Positions 19,394-27,795 of a stretch of DNA of 64,000 nucleotides are shown piece after piece; the stretch's first letter is position 1; each line of letters starts with the position of its first letter. The notes under the pieces are model-generated. The model saw nothing but the letters and a program-made list of their open reading frames with translations, did not search any database and had not been told where the DNA came from. The DNA is from Bacteroidota bacterium (GTDB taxonomy: Bacteria; Bacteroidota; Ignavibacteria; Kryptoniales; JAKASW01), in the NCBI GenBank assembly GCA_021825585.1, contig JAKAGT010000024.1, positions 1 to 64,000 of the forward strand, in the 5' to 3' direction. A program made the position numbers and the translations under genes.

Positions 19394-19514
19394 CTAGTGC
19401 CGATCCAACTATCATTTACTAACTTGGTCCCGCCAAAAGCGGGCGGGATGCTCATTCCAACAATAATTTTACCTGCACGTTGTTTGGTAAAATTAGTTGG
19501 AATGGCACTAGTAA
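19391..19514. mobile_element. MITE-like element with imperfect terminal inverted repeats
   Basis: The left arm from 19394 (CTAGTGCCGATCCAACTAT...) pairs imperfectly over about 30 bp with the right arm ending 19511 (...TTAGTTGGAATGGCACTAG). Between them is a GC-rich hairpin, TCCCGCC/GGCGGGA. There is no ORF. It sits between a truncated VOC gene and the last codons of the YCII chimera, whose stop codon lies within its right end. Size and structure suit a small non-autonomous element; no matching transposase is in the window. Confidence 0.6.
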
Positions 19515-19840
19515 GTCATAACTTCCCGGACTTCGACGCTCCCGTCGTAGTCGAGGATCGGACACGCTTTGGCGAACTCGACGGCCTCGTCGAGGCTTGC
19601 CGCCTTGATGACGCAGAAACTCGCGACGACTTCTTTCCCTTCGGCGAAGGGACCGTCGTGCACGCGTTTGCCGGTCCCGCTGACGACCTTCCCGGCGTTT
19701 GTAAGGCGCTGGCCCGGCGTTAGCCTTCCTTCCTTAAGGAGTGTTTCCATCCTCTTCTCTTCGACTTTACTGTAATTAACCAGCGCTCCTCTGATGCGGT
19801 TGGCTAGTTCTTCGTCGTACGGCATGATTCCTCTCGTCAC
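19508..19840 (-). CDS. TfoX-YCII chimera
   Basis: 110 aa. Residues about 6-30 (MPYDEELANRIRGALVNYSK) are the N-terminus of a TfoX-like protein. From about residue 33 it is a YCII-type domain: KRVHDGPFAEGKEVVASF, then LDEAVEFAKACP and EVREVMTY. Each family normally has its own complete domain, so this looks like a deletion between adjacent tfoX-like and YCII genes that kept the frame. The domain's DGPF signature is intact. Stop lies inside the MITE-like element. Confidence 0.7.
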   Translation of the reverse strand: MTRGIMPYDEELANRIRGALVNYSKVEEKRMETLLKEGRLTPGQRLTNAGKVVSGTGKRVHDGPFAEGKEVVASFCVIKAASLDEAVEFAKACPILDYDGSVEVREVMTY

Positions 19841-20082
19841 TGAGTCATGAAAGCTTTGAAGTCTTCGGTGTCGAAGTAAATGGACGACGAAACGATCTTG
19901 TCGCCCTTCACCGACAGAACTTCAACAACGTCCTTCGTCGAGGTGTTCCCTTTGGGCGAACGGAGATCGTATGCCGCGATGACGCATGCCTTGCCGCCTT
20001 CGACGATGAATTTGCCATTTTTCTTCCCCTGGTATTGAATGAATTTGTCGCGGCAATTTTCCCGGGGATAACGAATCCGCAC
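19837..20082 (-). pseudogene. SnoaL/NTF2-like protein, C-terminal fragment
   Basis: 81 codons ending in VVEVLSVKGDKIVSSSIYFD, the last strands of an NTF2-like domain (ACVIAAYDLRSPKGNTSTKD precedes). The first third of the domain is missing and no good start is visible. Overlaps the start of the next gene by 4 bp (ATGA), so it was once in the same operon. Confidence 0.6.
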
Positions 20083-20147
20083 GGATAATTGATTGTCATA
20101 AATCCGGACGACCGTGTAAATTCGTCTTTTCCTTTTTTATCCGTGTT

Positions 20148-20747
20148 CTAATTCTTCTTGACAGTTATGTCGCAGAGCATATCGGAATGTATGTTGAGCC
20201 CGATGTTCGTCATGTTGTAAAGATGCTCGCTGGCAACGAGCCAGACGATCTCGCAAATCTCGCGTTCGGAATAGTACTTCGCCATGCAGGCGAAAAGATC
20301 CGGGTCCCCTCTCTTGTTCTTCGTCAGTTCGGTCACATAGTCAAGCGCCGCGCGTTCGGCATCGCTGAACAAAGGACTCGTTCGATAATCTTCAATCGCA
20401 TCGAACTTCGCCGTGTTCATCGATTTCTGAATCATGTAGTATCGATTTGCATCCATGCAGAAAAGACAGACATTGATTCGCGCGACTTGATGGCGGATGA
20501 GCAACGCCGTTTCCTCCGGCAGCACCATCTTCTTGTCCAGTCTGGAGACTTTCGTGTAAAAAAGTCCGAATGCGTTCGGTAGTCTCGCCGAGTGGACTGT
20601 CAACGGACTCATGACTTTACCGAACTGACGGCGCATGAAATAGTACACCAGTTTCATCAGAAGCGTTTTTGGTTTTTCGACGGGAGGAAGGAATGTGTCC
20701 GCCGAATTAACCTTGTCAATGTTTGTATGCGAAGATTGCGCAATCAT
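20148..20747 (-). CDS. Carboxymuconolactone decarboxylase-like (AhpD fold) protein
   Basis: 199 aa all-helical protein. VARINVCLFCMDANRYYMI contains the CxxC of AhpD-like alkylhydroperoxidases, and FSDAERAALDYVTELTKN follows as in the family. A His in WLVASEHLYNMTNIGL may belong to the proton relay. Probably a thiol peroxidase or related redox enzyme. It stands at the right end of the decayed operon. Confidence 0.88.
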   Translation of the reverse strand: MIAQSSHTNIDKVNSADTFLPPVEKPKTLLMKLVYYFMRRQFGKVMSPLTVHSARLPNAFGLFYTKVSRLDKKMVLPEETALLIRHQVARINVCLFCMDANRYYMIQKSMNTAKFDAIEDYRTSPLFSDAERAALDYVTELTKNKRGDPDLFACMAKYYSEREICEIVWLVASEHLYNMTNIGLNIHSDMLCDITVKKN

Positions 20748-21173
20748 GTGTCTCTCGTTTTTTTGTTTACAACCTTGACAAGGTTAACCTGCGATCTTGC
20801 CGAGGTTGGCGAATTCTTTTCGACTCCTCATAATGCTATGTCTTACACCGCCGGCATGATTCCCTCAATGGCGGCGCCTTTGTAACGTCTTCTTGCTTCA
20901 ACCTAATGACGAACGGGGAATGGAAATTTGGACAGGAAGAGGTGCCCCGGAGGAAGCGGCGACCAGTTTGGCCGGTGTACCCATTTGGCCGTTTTTGGTA
21001 AAACCGGCAGGATTGGGCATGTTCGGGTCGGGTGGCGGAAATGGATGATTTCAGGCGCTCTGGCGGCTTCTTCATCCGTCAAGATAAGTCTGCGGGTTTT
21101 ACCGGTTTCTCAAAGTGAAGCTCGCAGGTTATCTTCATCCGTCGGCCACATTGCCGGATTGTTTGAGATGTAT
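20748..21173. other. Intergenic stretch with a short palindrome
   Basis: About 425 bp with no gene I can support. At 20771-20785 lies a perfect inverted repeat AACCTTG-A-CAAGGTT, followed by related AACCTGCG...CGAGGTT. This could be a repeat-family member or operator for the AhpD-like gene. The remainder (20830-21170) shows no recognisable homology. Confidence 0.4.
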
Positions 21174-21545
21174 TCACGGATGCGGATCAAATCTTGTTTG
21201 TAATAATTGTTGTTCCTGTCGGGGCAGTTCATGAATTGCCCCGACAGTATCGTCTTCATTGATGATTATTATTCCGTGAACACGATCCGGCATCACGACG
21301 AAAGCATCTGTCTGAACGTTCTGATATCTGTTCGGGACATCATTCCAGCATTGAATGACGATCTCCCCAAAGCGATTCGTGTTCATTTTGCCGTCGATAA
21401 TCTCCCCAAAGATGCGCTGCCTCCCCTGCACGCACATCGTCACCAAATACGCGCCGGCCCGCGAGTAATCGTAATCTCTCAGCCGAATCGAGCGGCGGTG
21501 ATTTTTGTGAGGGTCGTATGGCATGGTCATGCTAAGTTGAGACAT
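21174..21545 (-). pseudogene. REP-associated tyrosine transposase (Y1), truncated and mutated
   Basis: 123 codons. The N-terminal half matches Y1_Tnp/REP-associated transposases: RRSIRLRDYDYSRAGAYLVT, then RIFGEIIDGKMNTN and FVVMPDRVHGIIII. The HUH motif normally reads PNHFHG; here it is PDRVHG, so the first metal-binding His is lost. The catalytic-Tyr C-terminal part is missing. It is therefore inactive. The last coding part (VGAIHELP) is formed by a REP palindrome. Confidence 0.8.
21216..21247. repeat. REP-like palindrome within the transposase gene
   Basis: 32 bp near-perfect inverted repeat: arms CTGTCGGGGCA and TGCCCCGACAG around GTTCATGAAT; only one symmetric position mismatches. GGGGCAATTCATGAATTGCCCC-type palindromes are associated with Y1 transposases and are probably their mobilised substrate. 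Confidence 0.8.
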
Positions 21546-21554
21546 ATTTACCGA

Positions 21555-22172
21555 TTACCGATCCGAGCTCCACTTCGGAGCATCCTGATATGCCGAACCA
21601 ATGCGGCAGAGCTGGTTCAGGATTTCCGCGAAAAGATCGTACAGGCTTTTCAGTCTGCCCGGGTCTTTGATTACACCCATTACCTGGAAATACAATTCAT
21701 CGACGCCTTCGGGAAAGGTCGTACTGAAACAGCCTTCGTCATCTTTTACTGAAAAATATATCGCCGGCTGCATTTCTATCAGCTCCCGAATCTTAGAGTC
21801 GGAAAGAAGCTCCCTGACTTTGAATTCATTGTTTCCTTTGATAATGAACCTTTCGTCGAAGGTCGGAATACCGATCTCGATATCCTGCATCCCGAACAGC
21901 TTGCCTATATCGCTGAAAATGCTCTTGCGGTAAATCGTAAATCTGAAACCGTCCTTGTTGATGAACGGAGCTCTCATCCTCGTATAAGTCGCGGAGGATT
22001 TTCCCGTCGATACTGTGTATGTATCCAATGTAACGGTCCACTCGCCCACCCTGGCAATGACTTTGTCCCCATTCCAGAATCCGCCGTCGATATATTGTGC
22101 TTGAATCTCCCGACTCAATTTCCCCCAGACTTCCTTTCTGCTCGGCCCGAATATTTGTCTCAAGACACCCAT
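21555..22172 (-). CDS. Conserved hypothetical protein
   Basis: 205 aa soluble protein that I do not recognise. It begins MGVLRQIFGPSRKEVWGKLS and contains GEWTVTLDTYTVSTGKSSAT and RFTIYRKSIFSDIGKLFGMQ, an alternating beta-rich pattern, then a helical C-terminus (SLYDLFAEILNQLCRIGSAY). No signal peptide or membrane helix. The frame is clean and codon use is like its neighbours. Confidence 0.65.
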   Translation of the reverse strand: MGVLRQIFGPSRKEVWGKLSREIQAQYIDGGFWNGDKVIARVGEWTVTLDTYTVSTGKSSATYTRMRAPFINKDGFRFTIYRKSIFSDIGKLFGMQDIEIGIPTFDERFIIKGNNEFKVRELLSDSKIRELIEMQPAIYFSVKDDEGCFSTTFPEGVDELYFQVMGVIKDPGRLKSLYDLFAEILNQLCRIGSAYQDAPKWSSDR

Positions 22173-22276
22173 GCGTATCGTCTCCTTGTCAGTTTCTTTT
22201 ATGATTTCTCATTGCCTGCCAACGCCGGATGATCGGACCGGCTTATCCCGCTCTGCTTTTTTCACCCTCTTTGCGA

Positions 22277-22489
22277 TCAGCTTTCGGATCCCGTCGTTGG
22301 AATGTATTGGATCATCCCACCTACGTTGTCCTTGTCGTCAAGTGCGAGCTTGACGCGGAGGCCTCTGTGTTTCATCCTGTTGTACCAGACCTCCTTTTGC
22401 TTTCCCGCCTCCTTCATCTCATCTGACCAGTCTTCGAGGCAAACGAGATAGAGAGGAAGGTAACTTTCATCCAGATCGATAATTTCCAT
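22277..22489 (-). pseudogene. GNAT acetyltransferase, N-terminal fragment
   Basis: 70 residues, [20 protein letters not shown] then EVWYNRMKHRGLRVKLALDD, match the N-terminus of a GNAT family of about 200 residues. The frame stops soon after GGMIQY, before the acetyl-CoA binding strands. Its start region is fused to a type IX secretion sorting tail (next entry). Confidence 0.75.
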
Positions 22490-22917
22490 TTTCCACCTCC
22501 GCTCGGAAGGCTGCCGGCATCAAATGTGACGACGTGCAGTCCCGCCGTCTGACGCCCATCCGCAAGGGTTGCCACTTTTCTTCCCAGCATATCGTAGACC
22601 TTCAGTGTAACACGGCCAACCGCCGAAAGTCTGTAGCTGATCGCCGTAGCCGGATTGAACGGGTTTGGATAGTTCTGGTCGAGCTCGAACGCAAGTGCCC
22701 CGGCTGCATGATCGACTTCCGATATCGGAGCAGCGCCGTGATTGATATGCAAGGCGGGGTCACCGAGAAGAGCCGCATTCGTAGGACGGATCGGGAAAAA
22801 AGCCTCGTATTGTCCGGGAATGTAAGTTTCCCTAGGATGGAGCACTGCGCGTGCTGAAATGCCGGTCCCTGTGGTTCGATTACGCACAATACATTTATAT
22901 TTAGTAACTTGTTTCAA
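22414..22917 (-). pseudogene. Type IX secretion sorting-tail remnant
   Basis: The frame encodes [20 protein letters not shown], then [20 protein letters not shown] and [13 protein letters not shown], a C-terminal sorting domain of T9SS cargo. After SLPSG, where YFYRL and the end should come, it runs instead into the other frame of the GNAT start (a deletion join near 22490). Upstream it begins abruptly without a cargo domain. It is the end of a lost secreted protein, and evidence that this lineage has type IX secretion. Confidence 0.8.
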
Positions 22918-22983
22918 GCGGCACAGGCAAAAGGGGGAGACATATGACGTGCCGGCAGCGACCAGTTACTGCAAAGAGCGAAG

Positions 22984-23502
22984 ATGAGAAAAGTAATCCT
23001 GAATCTTGCATTAAGTCTGGATGGATTCATTGAGGGCCCTAATGGGGAATATGACTGGTGTTTCACGGACAAAGACTATGGAATGACTCGTTTTCTCAGT
23101 CGCGTGGACGCGGTGTTCTTTGGCCGCAAAAGTTTCGAGCTGGTCTCGCCGATGGGCCCGAACGCTTATCCGAAATTGGCGAGGTATGTTTTCTCAAGAA
23201 GTCTCAAATCCGTCGAAGGTGCAACAATTATAAACGAAGACGTGAAACTTAACGTCGAGAGAATAAAGCGGATGAAGGGGAAAGACATCTGGCTGTTCGG
23301 CGGTGCGGACCTGACGAAGAGCCTGCTCGATCTCGATCTTATAGATGAAATGCAGCTGTCGGTTCATCCGATAATACTCGGTGAAGGTAAGCCGCTGTTC
23401 AAAGGGTCGGAAGAACACAAGAAGCTGAAGTTAATGGGCACCAGAACATATTCCACCGGCCTCGTGCAGCTATTCTACCGTCCCCTCCGCAAATTAAAAT
23501 GA
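22984..23502 (+). CDS. RibD C-terminal-domain (dihydrofolate reductase-like) protein
   Basis: 172 aa of the RibD-C/DHFR-like fold. MRKVILNLALSLDGFIEGPN opens it, AVFFGRKSFELV and KDIWLFGGADLTKSLLDLDL give the NADPH-binding pieces, and DEMQLSVHPIILGEGKPLF ends the domain. Stand-alone members are of unknown substrate. Followed 42 nt later by the serine hydrolase gene. Confidence 0.9.
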   Translation: MRKVILNLALSLDGFIEGPNGEYDWCFTDKDYGMTRFLSRVDAVFFGRKSFELVSPMGPNAYPKLARYVFSRSLKSVEGATIINEDVKLNVERIKRMKGKDIWLFGGADLTKSLLDLDLIDEMQLSVHPIILGEGKPLFKGSEEHKKLKLMGTRTYSTGLVQLFYRPLRKLK

Positions 23503-23544
23503 AATCCGTTTCGAAATCACACCAACGAACCATACGGAGATGTT

Positions 23545-25119
23545 ATGCGAATCTTGTATTCCCTTTTACTCCTTGCAGCAGTATTGTCCGGCGGGCTTAC
23601 GGTCGCCCAGGAAAGAAACACAAATGTGCCTCCCGGGCTGGACGAGTATATCGGACAGGTCATGAAGACTTTCGACGTTCCGGGGATGAGCGTTGCGATT
23701 GTGAAGGACGGCAAAGTAGTAATGGCAAGGGGTTTCGGCGTGAGAAAAGCCGGGATGGAAGAGCCGGTCGATTCTCATACGCTGTTTGCGATAGCATCCA
23801 ATTCGAAGGCATTTACCGCGACTGCGCTCGCACTGCTTGTGGAGAAGGGAAAAGTTAAATGGGACAACCCGATCATCGATTATATTCCCTGGTTCCGGTT
23901 GTCGAATCCGTACGTAACCAGCGAGATTACCGTACGCGATATTCTCGTTCATCATAGCGGGCTCGGACTGGGGGAAGGCGACTTGCTCCTGTGGCCGACA
24001 ACGGACTATACCAGCAAGGAGATCGCGATGCATCTCCGCTATCTGCCGCTCAGGACGAGTTTCAGGAGCACCTTCGCATATGATAATGTTTTGTATCTGG
24101 TTGCGGGACAGCTGATAAAATCGGTCAGCGGACAGTCGTGGGAAGACTACGTGACCCGGAATATTTTCGACAGAATAGGAATGACGGGCAGCATCGCCGA
24201 CATTGCGAGATTGCCGGAGGAGAAGAATTTTGCGGCGCCTCATGCGATTATAGACGGCGAGTTGATGGTAGCCAGGCTTCATGTCGACAAAGTTACCGAT
24301 CCGCTCGGTGGAATATGCTCCGACGCGGCGGATATGGCGAAATGGATGATTGTCCAGCTGGACTCGGGTCGTGCAGAGAACGGGGCGAGATTATTCCCGG
24401 CAGCCGAGACCGCGCAGCTCTGGAACATGGTCTCGCCGATCCCGGTGTCGAAGGCGCCTGAATATCTCTCCCCGCTTCAGCAGAACTTCCTCGGCTATGG
24501 GCTCGGATTCTTTTTGACGGACTACCGCGGCTATAAGATGGTGAATCACACGGGCGGTCTGACCGGATATGTCTCGAAAGTGACGATGATTCCCGCCCTC
24601 AAGCTGGGAGTCGCGGTCCTCACGAACCAGGAATCGACTTACGCCTTCAACGCCGTTACATATCGGATTCTGGACTACTACATGCATGCCCCACGCTTCA
24701 ATTGGCTGGAGGCGTTCGGGATATCCAAGGCGAAAAGCGATTCCGCCGACTCGGCACTTGAAAGTGAAACAAACCTGTCGCACGATTCGACGTCGCACCC
24801 GTCTCTTCCCCTCGGGAGATACGCCGGGACTTACAATGATCCATGGTATGGAGATGTAACCATATCGATGGAGGACGGCCACCTGGTGATGCGATTCACA
24901 CACTCCGCCAGATTGGTTGCCGACCTGGTGCACTGGCAGTACGACACTTTCATCGCCCGCTGGAGGGACAGGCAACTCCGCGCCGATGCGTTCGTGACAT
25001 TCGATTTGAACCCGGACGGATCAATCGATCGGGTGAAAATGAAGGCGGTGTCTCCGGCAACCGATTTCAGTTACGATTTCCAGGACCTCGACCTGAGGCC
25101 GGTGGCCGCGCCGAAATAA
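23545..25119 (+). CDS. Exported class C beta-lactamase-like serine hydrolase
   Basis: 524 aa with a signal peptide (MRILYSLLLLAAVLSGGLTV). The catalytic SxxK is SNSK (about residue 92), the second motif is YDN (FAYDNVLYLVAG), and the third is HTGG (NHTGGLTGYV). A C-terminal domain (GRYAGTYNDPWYGDVTISME) is of the DUF3471 type. The family includes D-aminopeptidases, esterases and PBP4*-like enzymes; beta-lactam hydrolysis is not implied. It acts in the periplasm or at the surface. Confidence 0.9.
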   Translation: MRILYSLLLLAAVLSGGLTVAQERNTNVPPGLDEYIGQVMKTFDVPGMSVAIVKDGKVVMARGFGVRKAGMEEPVDSHTLFAIASNSKAFTATALALLVEKGKVKWDNPIIDYIPWFRLSNPYVTSEITVRDILVHHSGLGLGEGDLLLWPTTDYTSKEIAMHLRYLPLRTSFRSTFAYDNVLYLVAGQLIKSVSGQSWEDYVTRNIFDRIGMTGSIADIARLPEEKNFAAPHAIIDGELMVARLHVDKVTDPLGGICSDAADMAKWMIVQLDSGRAENGARLFPAAETAQLWNMVSPIPVSKAPEYLSPLQQNFLGYGLGFFLTDYRGYKMVNHTGGLTGYVSKVTMIPALKLGVAVLTNQESTYAFNAVTYRILDYYMHAPRFNWLEAFGISKAKSDSADSALESETNLSHDSTSHPSLPLGRYAGTYNDPWYGDVTISMEDGHLVMRFTHSARLVADLVHWQYDTFIARWRDRQLRADAFVTFDLNPDGSIDRVKMKAVSPATDFSYDFQDLDLRPVAAPK

Positions 25120-25202
25120 TTTCTTTACACGGGGAATGCAGAACACCGGTCGGGTGTTCTGGAGATTTTATCGGGATGCAACGAGAACAAGAAGGGACGA
25201 CC

Positions 25203-26207
25203 ATGAGGAATCGAAAAATCTCTCATACGGGAATTCTGGTTTCATTTGTCTTGCTCGCTTCGTCGCTCTTTGCCGGAAGAGCAGCGAGCGCTCAGGGAGC
25301 CGCACGCGACACTAACGGCGCGTACGCGTGGGTCGACGGTGCACACCTGTGGTTCCGGATCGCAGGGCACGGTGAACCTGTAGTTGTTATACCGGGAGGC
25401 CCCGGAGATTCGCACGTCTATCTCACGCCGTGGTTCGACAGGCTCTCGAAGCATTACAAGCTTATTTACTACGATCAGTTCGGGACAGGCAAATCGGACA
25501 GGGCTAAAGACCCAAATGAATATTCTTTCGAGCGGAACGTCAACGACCTGGAAGGACTGCGCAAGGACCTGGGGATCAAAAAATGGGTCGTGATCGGACA
25601 TTCATACGGCGGCATGGTGGCACAGGCATACGCGCTCAAATATCCTAACTCTGTTGACAAGCTGGTGCTCTCCAATACTTTCTACGATGCCGAGATGTGG
25701 CAGGAGAACGACGACAACTCCAACTGCGAAATCAGGAATCAATATCCGGGTTTATGGGCAAAGCTGATGAAGCTGCGCGACGAAGGGTGCGTTTCCAGCT
25801 CGCCCCAATGTCAGAAGCTGTACGGCGAGGTTCCGGCAGGTTTGCTCTATTATTACGATGCGGGGAATGCGGCGAAGGTCAGAACCGATCCCAGGGGATT
25901 CAATCCCCAGGTTTACTACCGGATAGTCGGTGCAGACGGCGACTTTCTGATTGAGGGAGACATAGGGAGGCTAGATTTCCGAACCGAGCTGAAAAATCTC
26001 AAGATGCCCGTGCTCATAATCGCCGGCCGTTTCGACAGGATAGCGATTCCTCGGTTCTCCGAAAGGTTCAAAGAATATTGCCCGCAGGCGAAGTTCGTAA
26101 TGTTCGAGAAAAGCGGCCATTTGCCGTTCATCGAGGAAACGAGGAAGTATTTCCAGGTCGTGGAAGAGTTCCTGGGCGCCTTCAGCTGCGACCTACTTTC
26201 AAAGTGA
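25203..26207 (+). CDS. Exported alpha/beta hydrolase (proline-iminopeptidase-like)
   Basis: 334 aa with a signal peptide (about residues 1-30). VVIPGGPGDSHVYLTPW contains the oxyanion-hole region, GHSYGGMVAQAYALKYP the nucleophile Ser, GRFDRIA the acid Asp and KSGHLPFIEE the His. The GGPG motif is typical of prolyl aminopeptidase-like hydrolases. ATG 25203 follows AAGGGA; a longer upstream frame overlaps the previous gene and is rejected. The stop codon lies within a palindromic repeat. Four Cys in the lid region may form disulfides outside the cytoplasm. Confidence 0.87.
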   Translation: MRNRKISHTGILVSFVLLASSLFAGRAASAQGAARDTNGAYAWVDGAHLWFRIAGHGEPVVVIPGGPGDSHVYLTPWFDRLSKHYKLIYYDQFGTGKSDRAKDPNEYSFERNVNDLEGLRKDLGIKKWVVIGHSYGGMVAQAYALKYPNSVDKLVLSNTFYDAEMWQENDDNSNCEIRNQYPGLWAKLMKLRDEGCVSSSPQCQKLYGEVPAGLLYYYDAGNAAKVRTDPRGFNPQVYYRIVGADGDFLIEGDIGRLDFRTELKNLKMPVLIIAGRFDRIAIPRFSERFKEYCPQAKFVMFEKSGHLPFIEETRKYFQVVEEFLGAFSCDLLSK

Positions 26208-26216
26208 GTCGCAGCT
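26184..26216. repeat. Palindromic repeat, copy 1
   Basis: 33 bp near-perfect palindrome: AGCTGCGAC..ACTTTCAAAGT..GTCGCAGCT, overlapping the last codons and stop of the hydrolase gene. The right part (GTGAGTCGCAGCTCTTCC) recurs at 27155-27172. It may act as a bidirectional terminator or be a mobile palindrome. Confidence 0.7.
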
Positions 26217-26286
26217 CTTCCGTGCGAAAGGCCTGCAGGAAAAGGAAGCGAGCTGCGCGATGCAGCTTACCGGTACGTTGCCAGAG

Positions 26287-26994
26287 TCAGCAGCTCCACC
26301 TCGCGCCCTCTTTCAGGATCACGACGTCGCTATTTAGACCGGCCGCCTGAAGCCTCTGCTTGAATCCGGCGGGACTGTGCTTTGTGCGGAGGAGTGGAGA
26401 GCGCGGCTCTATTCCGAGATGGATGGGAATTACAACCTTCGGCGACAAGTCGGCAGCCGCCCGCACGGCCGACCTCTCGCCCATGGTCATAGGGATGCGA
26501 AATGTCGTCACCGGCATCAGTGCCGCATCCAGCTTGAATCGAACCCCGATCTCCCGCATAAAACTTCCGTGGTACGTATCTCCTGCGAAATATACCCGCT
26601 TCCCCTCAGCCTCGATTACAAAACCCACGGTGACGATCAGGTGATGGGCCGGGACGGCTGTTACCTTTATTTTCCCGAAATCCCGGCTATCCCAGGGTGC
26701 GACGCCCACACAATTGCGGATCCCCTGCAGCTTTGAAAGCCACACCATCTTCCGCGGCACGATGACCGGAACGGTCTGAGGAAGCGAACGGAAATATCTC
26801 CCGTCGATATGGTCCCAGTGATTGTGCGACACAAGGACTGCGTTCACGTCCAGCAGAGTATCCATTGCCCTCGCGGGAGGGGTAAGCCTTCGGTAGGCCG
26901 GGTTCCATGATGTGCGAAAGAAGGGATCGGTAATGATCCTTTGTCCCTCGCTTTCGATCAGGACGGTGCTGTGCCCTACGATTGTAATTTCCAT
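26287..26994 (-). CDS. MBL-fold metallo-hydrolase
   Basis: 235 aa beta-lactamase-fold hydrolase of the UlaG/NAPE-PLD-like group. The metal motif is SHNHWDHIDG; further ligands are in VPAHHLIV, YFAGDTYHG and VIPIHLG. It starts IVGHSTVLIESEGQRIITDP, typical of this group. ATG 26994 is supported by AAAGGGGACAG immediately upstream. Lies between the two palindromic repeats. Substrate unknown. Confidence 0.88.
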   Translation of the reverse strand: MEITIVGHSTVLIESEGQRIITDPFFRTSWNPAYRRLTPPARAMDTLLDVNAVLVSHNHWDHIDGRYFRSLPQTVPVIVPRKMVWLSKLQGIRNCVGVAPWDSRDFGKIKVTAVPAHHLIVTVGFVIEAEGKRVYFAGDTYHGSFMREIGVRFKLDAALMPVTTFRIPMTMGERSAVRAAADLSPKVVIPIHLGIEPRSPLLRTKHSPAGFKQRLQAAGLNSDVVILKEGARWSC

Positions 26995-27120
26995 CTGTCC
27001 CCTTTCGTCATGCTCAGAATCGAGCTGCGGGTACGGCCCGGACGTCAAGTCCATGCCACATCGCAGCAGGCTCCAATTTAGCTGGGTGCGGGTGTAATGT
27101 CAATCGATTTTGAACCTAAA

Positions 27121-27166
27121 CTGCGACTCACTTTCAAAGTGCTGTTGTCCCCGAAGTGAGTCGCAG
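27121..27166. repeat. Palindromic repeat, copy 2
   Basis: CTGCGACTCACTT pairs with AAGTGAGTCGCAG over 13 bp with a 20-nt spacer that holds TCAAAGTGCTGTTGTCCCCG. Shares sequence with copy 1 at 26184. The two copies bracket the MBL-hydrolase gene. Confidence 0.7.
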
Positions 27167-27219
27167 CTCTTCCATACAATATTTTTCCTCCCCATCCGTT
27201 ATAATTAACAAAGGCGCAA

Positions 27220-27795
27220 TTGGAATTGACAGCTGCTACTTCGAAGCAAATAGAAGCCACGGTCGAGAAGGAGAGAAGAAAGCTCTTCGCCTTCATCAGG
27301 CGAAATGTGCCCACAAGAGAAGAAGCAGAGGACATTTTTCAGGACGTTCTTTTCCAGTTTGCGAGCGCCTTCGAGAGCATCGAATTCATGGATCGCATTT
27401 CAGCGTGGTTGATGCGCGTCGCGAAGAACCGGATCATCGATTCCCAAAGGAAGAAAAAGCCGCAGGCATTCCGGGACATCAAGATCAGAATTCCGGGAGA
27501 CGTTTCGGGCGATCCGCTCTCAATCGAAGACATGATCCCCGACCTCGGCGGGCTCCCGGATGAGGTGTACTGGCAGAACGAGTTCTGGGACGAGATCGAT
27601 GATGCACTTGATGAATTACCAGTCGAGCAGCGCGAGGTGTTTGAGATGAACGAGTTTGAAGGCATGAGCTTCAGGGAAATTGCTGAAATAAAAGGTGAGC
27701 CGCTCAACACGCTTCTTTCGAGGAAGCGATATGCGGTTCTGTTCCTGAGAAAACGTTTAAAACATTTATATGAGGAGTTAAAAAACGATGTGTAG
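27220..27795 (+). CDS. ECF-type RNA polymerase sigma factor
   Basis: 191 aa with both sigma regions: region 2 (FIRRNVPTREEAEDIFQDVL, RISAWLMRVAKNRIIDSQR) and region 4 (LPVEQREVFEMNEFEGMSFR, EIAEIKGEPLNTLLSRKRYA). Start is TTG 27220 behind AAGG. Its stop overlaps the start of the membrane-protein gene, which may be its regulator. Controls an unknown regulon. Confidence 0.92.
   Translation: MELTAATSKQIEATVEKERRKLFAFIRRNVPTREEAEDIFQDVLFQFASAFESIEFMDRISAWLMRVAKNRIIDSQRKKKPQAFRDIKIRIPGDVSGDPLSIEDMIPDLGGLPDEVYWQNEFWDEIDDALDELPVEQREVFEMNEFEGMSFREIAEIKGEPLNTLLSRKRYAVLFLRKRLKHLYEELKNDV

Noticed and set aside
24391-24975. 194-codon minus-strand frame within the serine hydrolase
   Set aside because: Shadow of a strongly conserved gene; no recognisable product.
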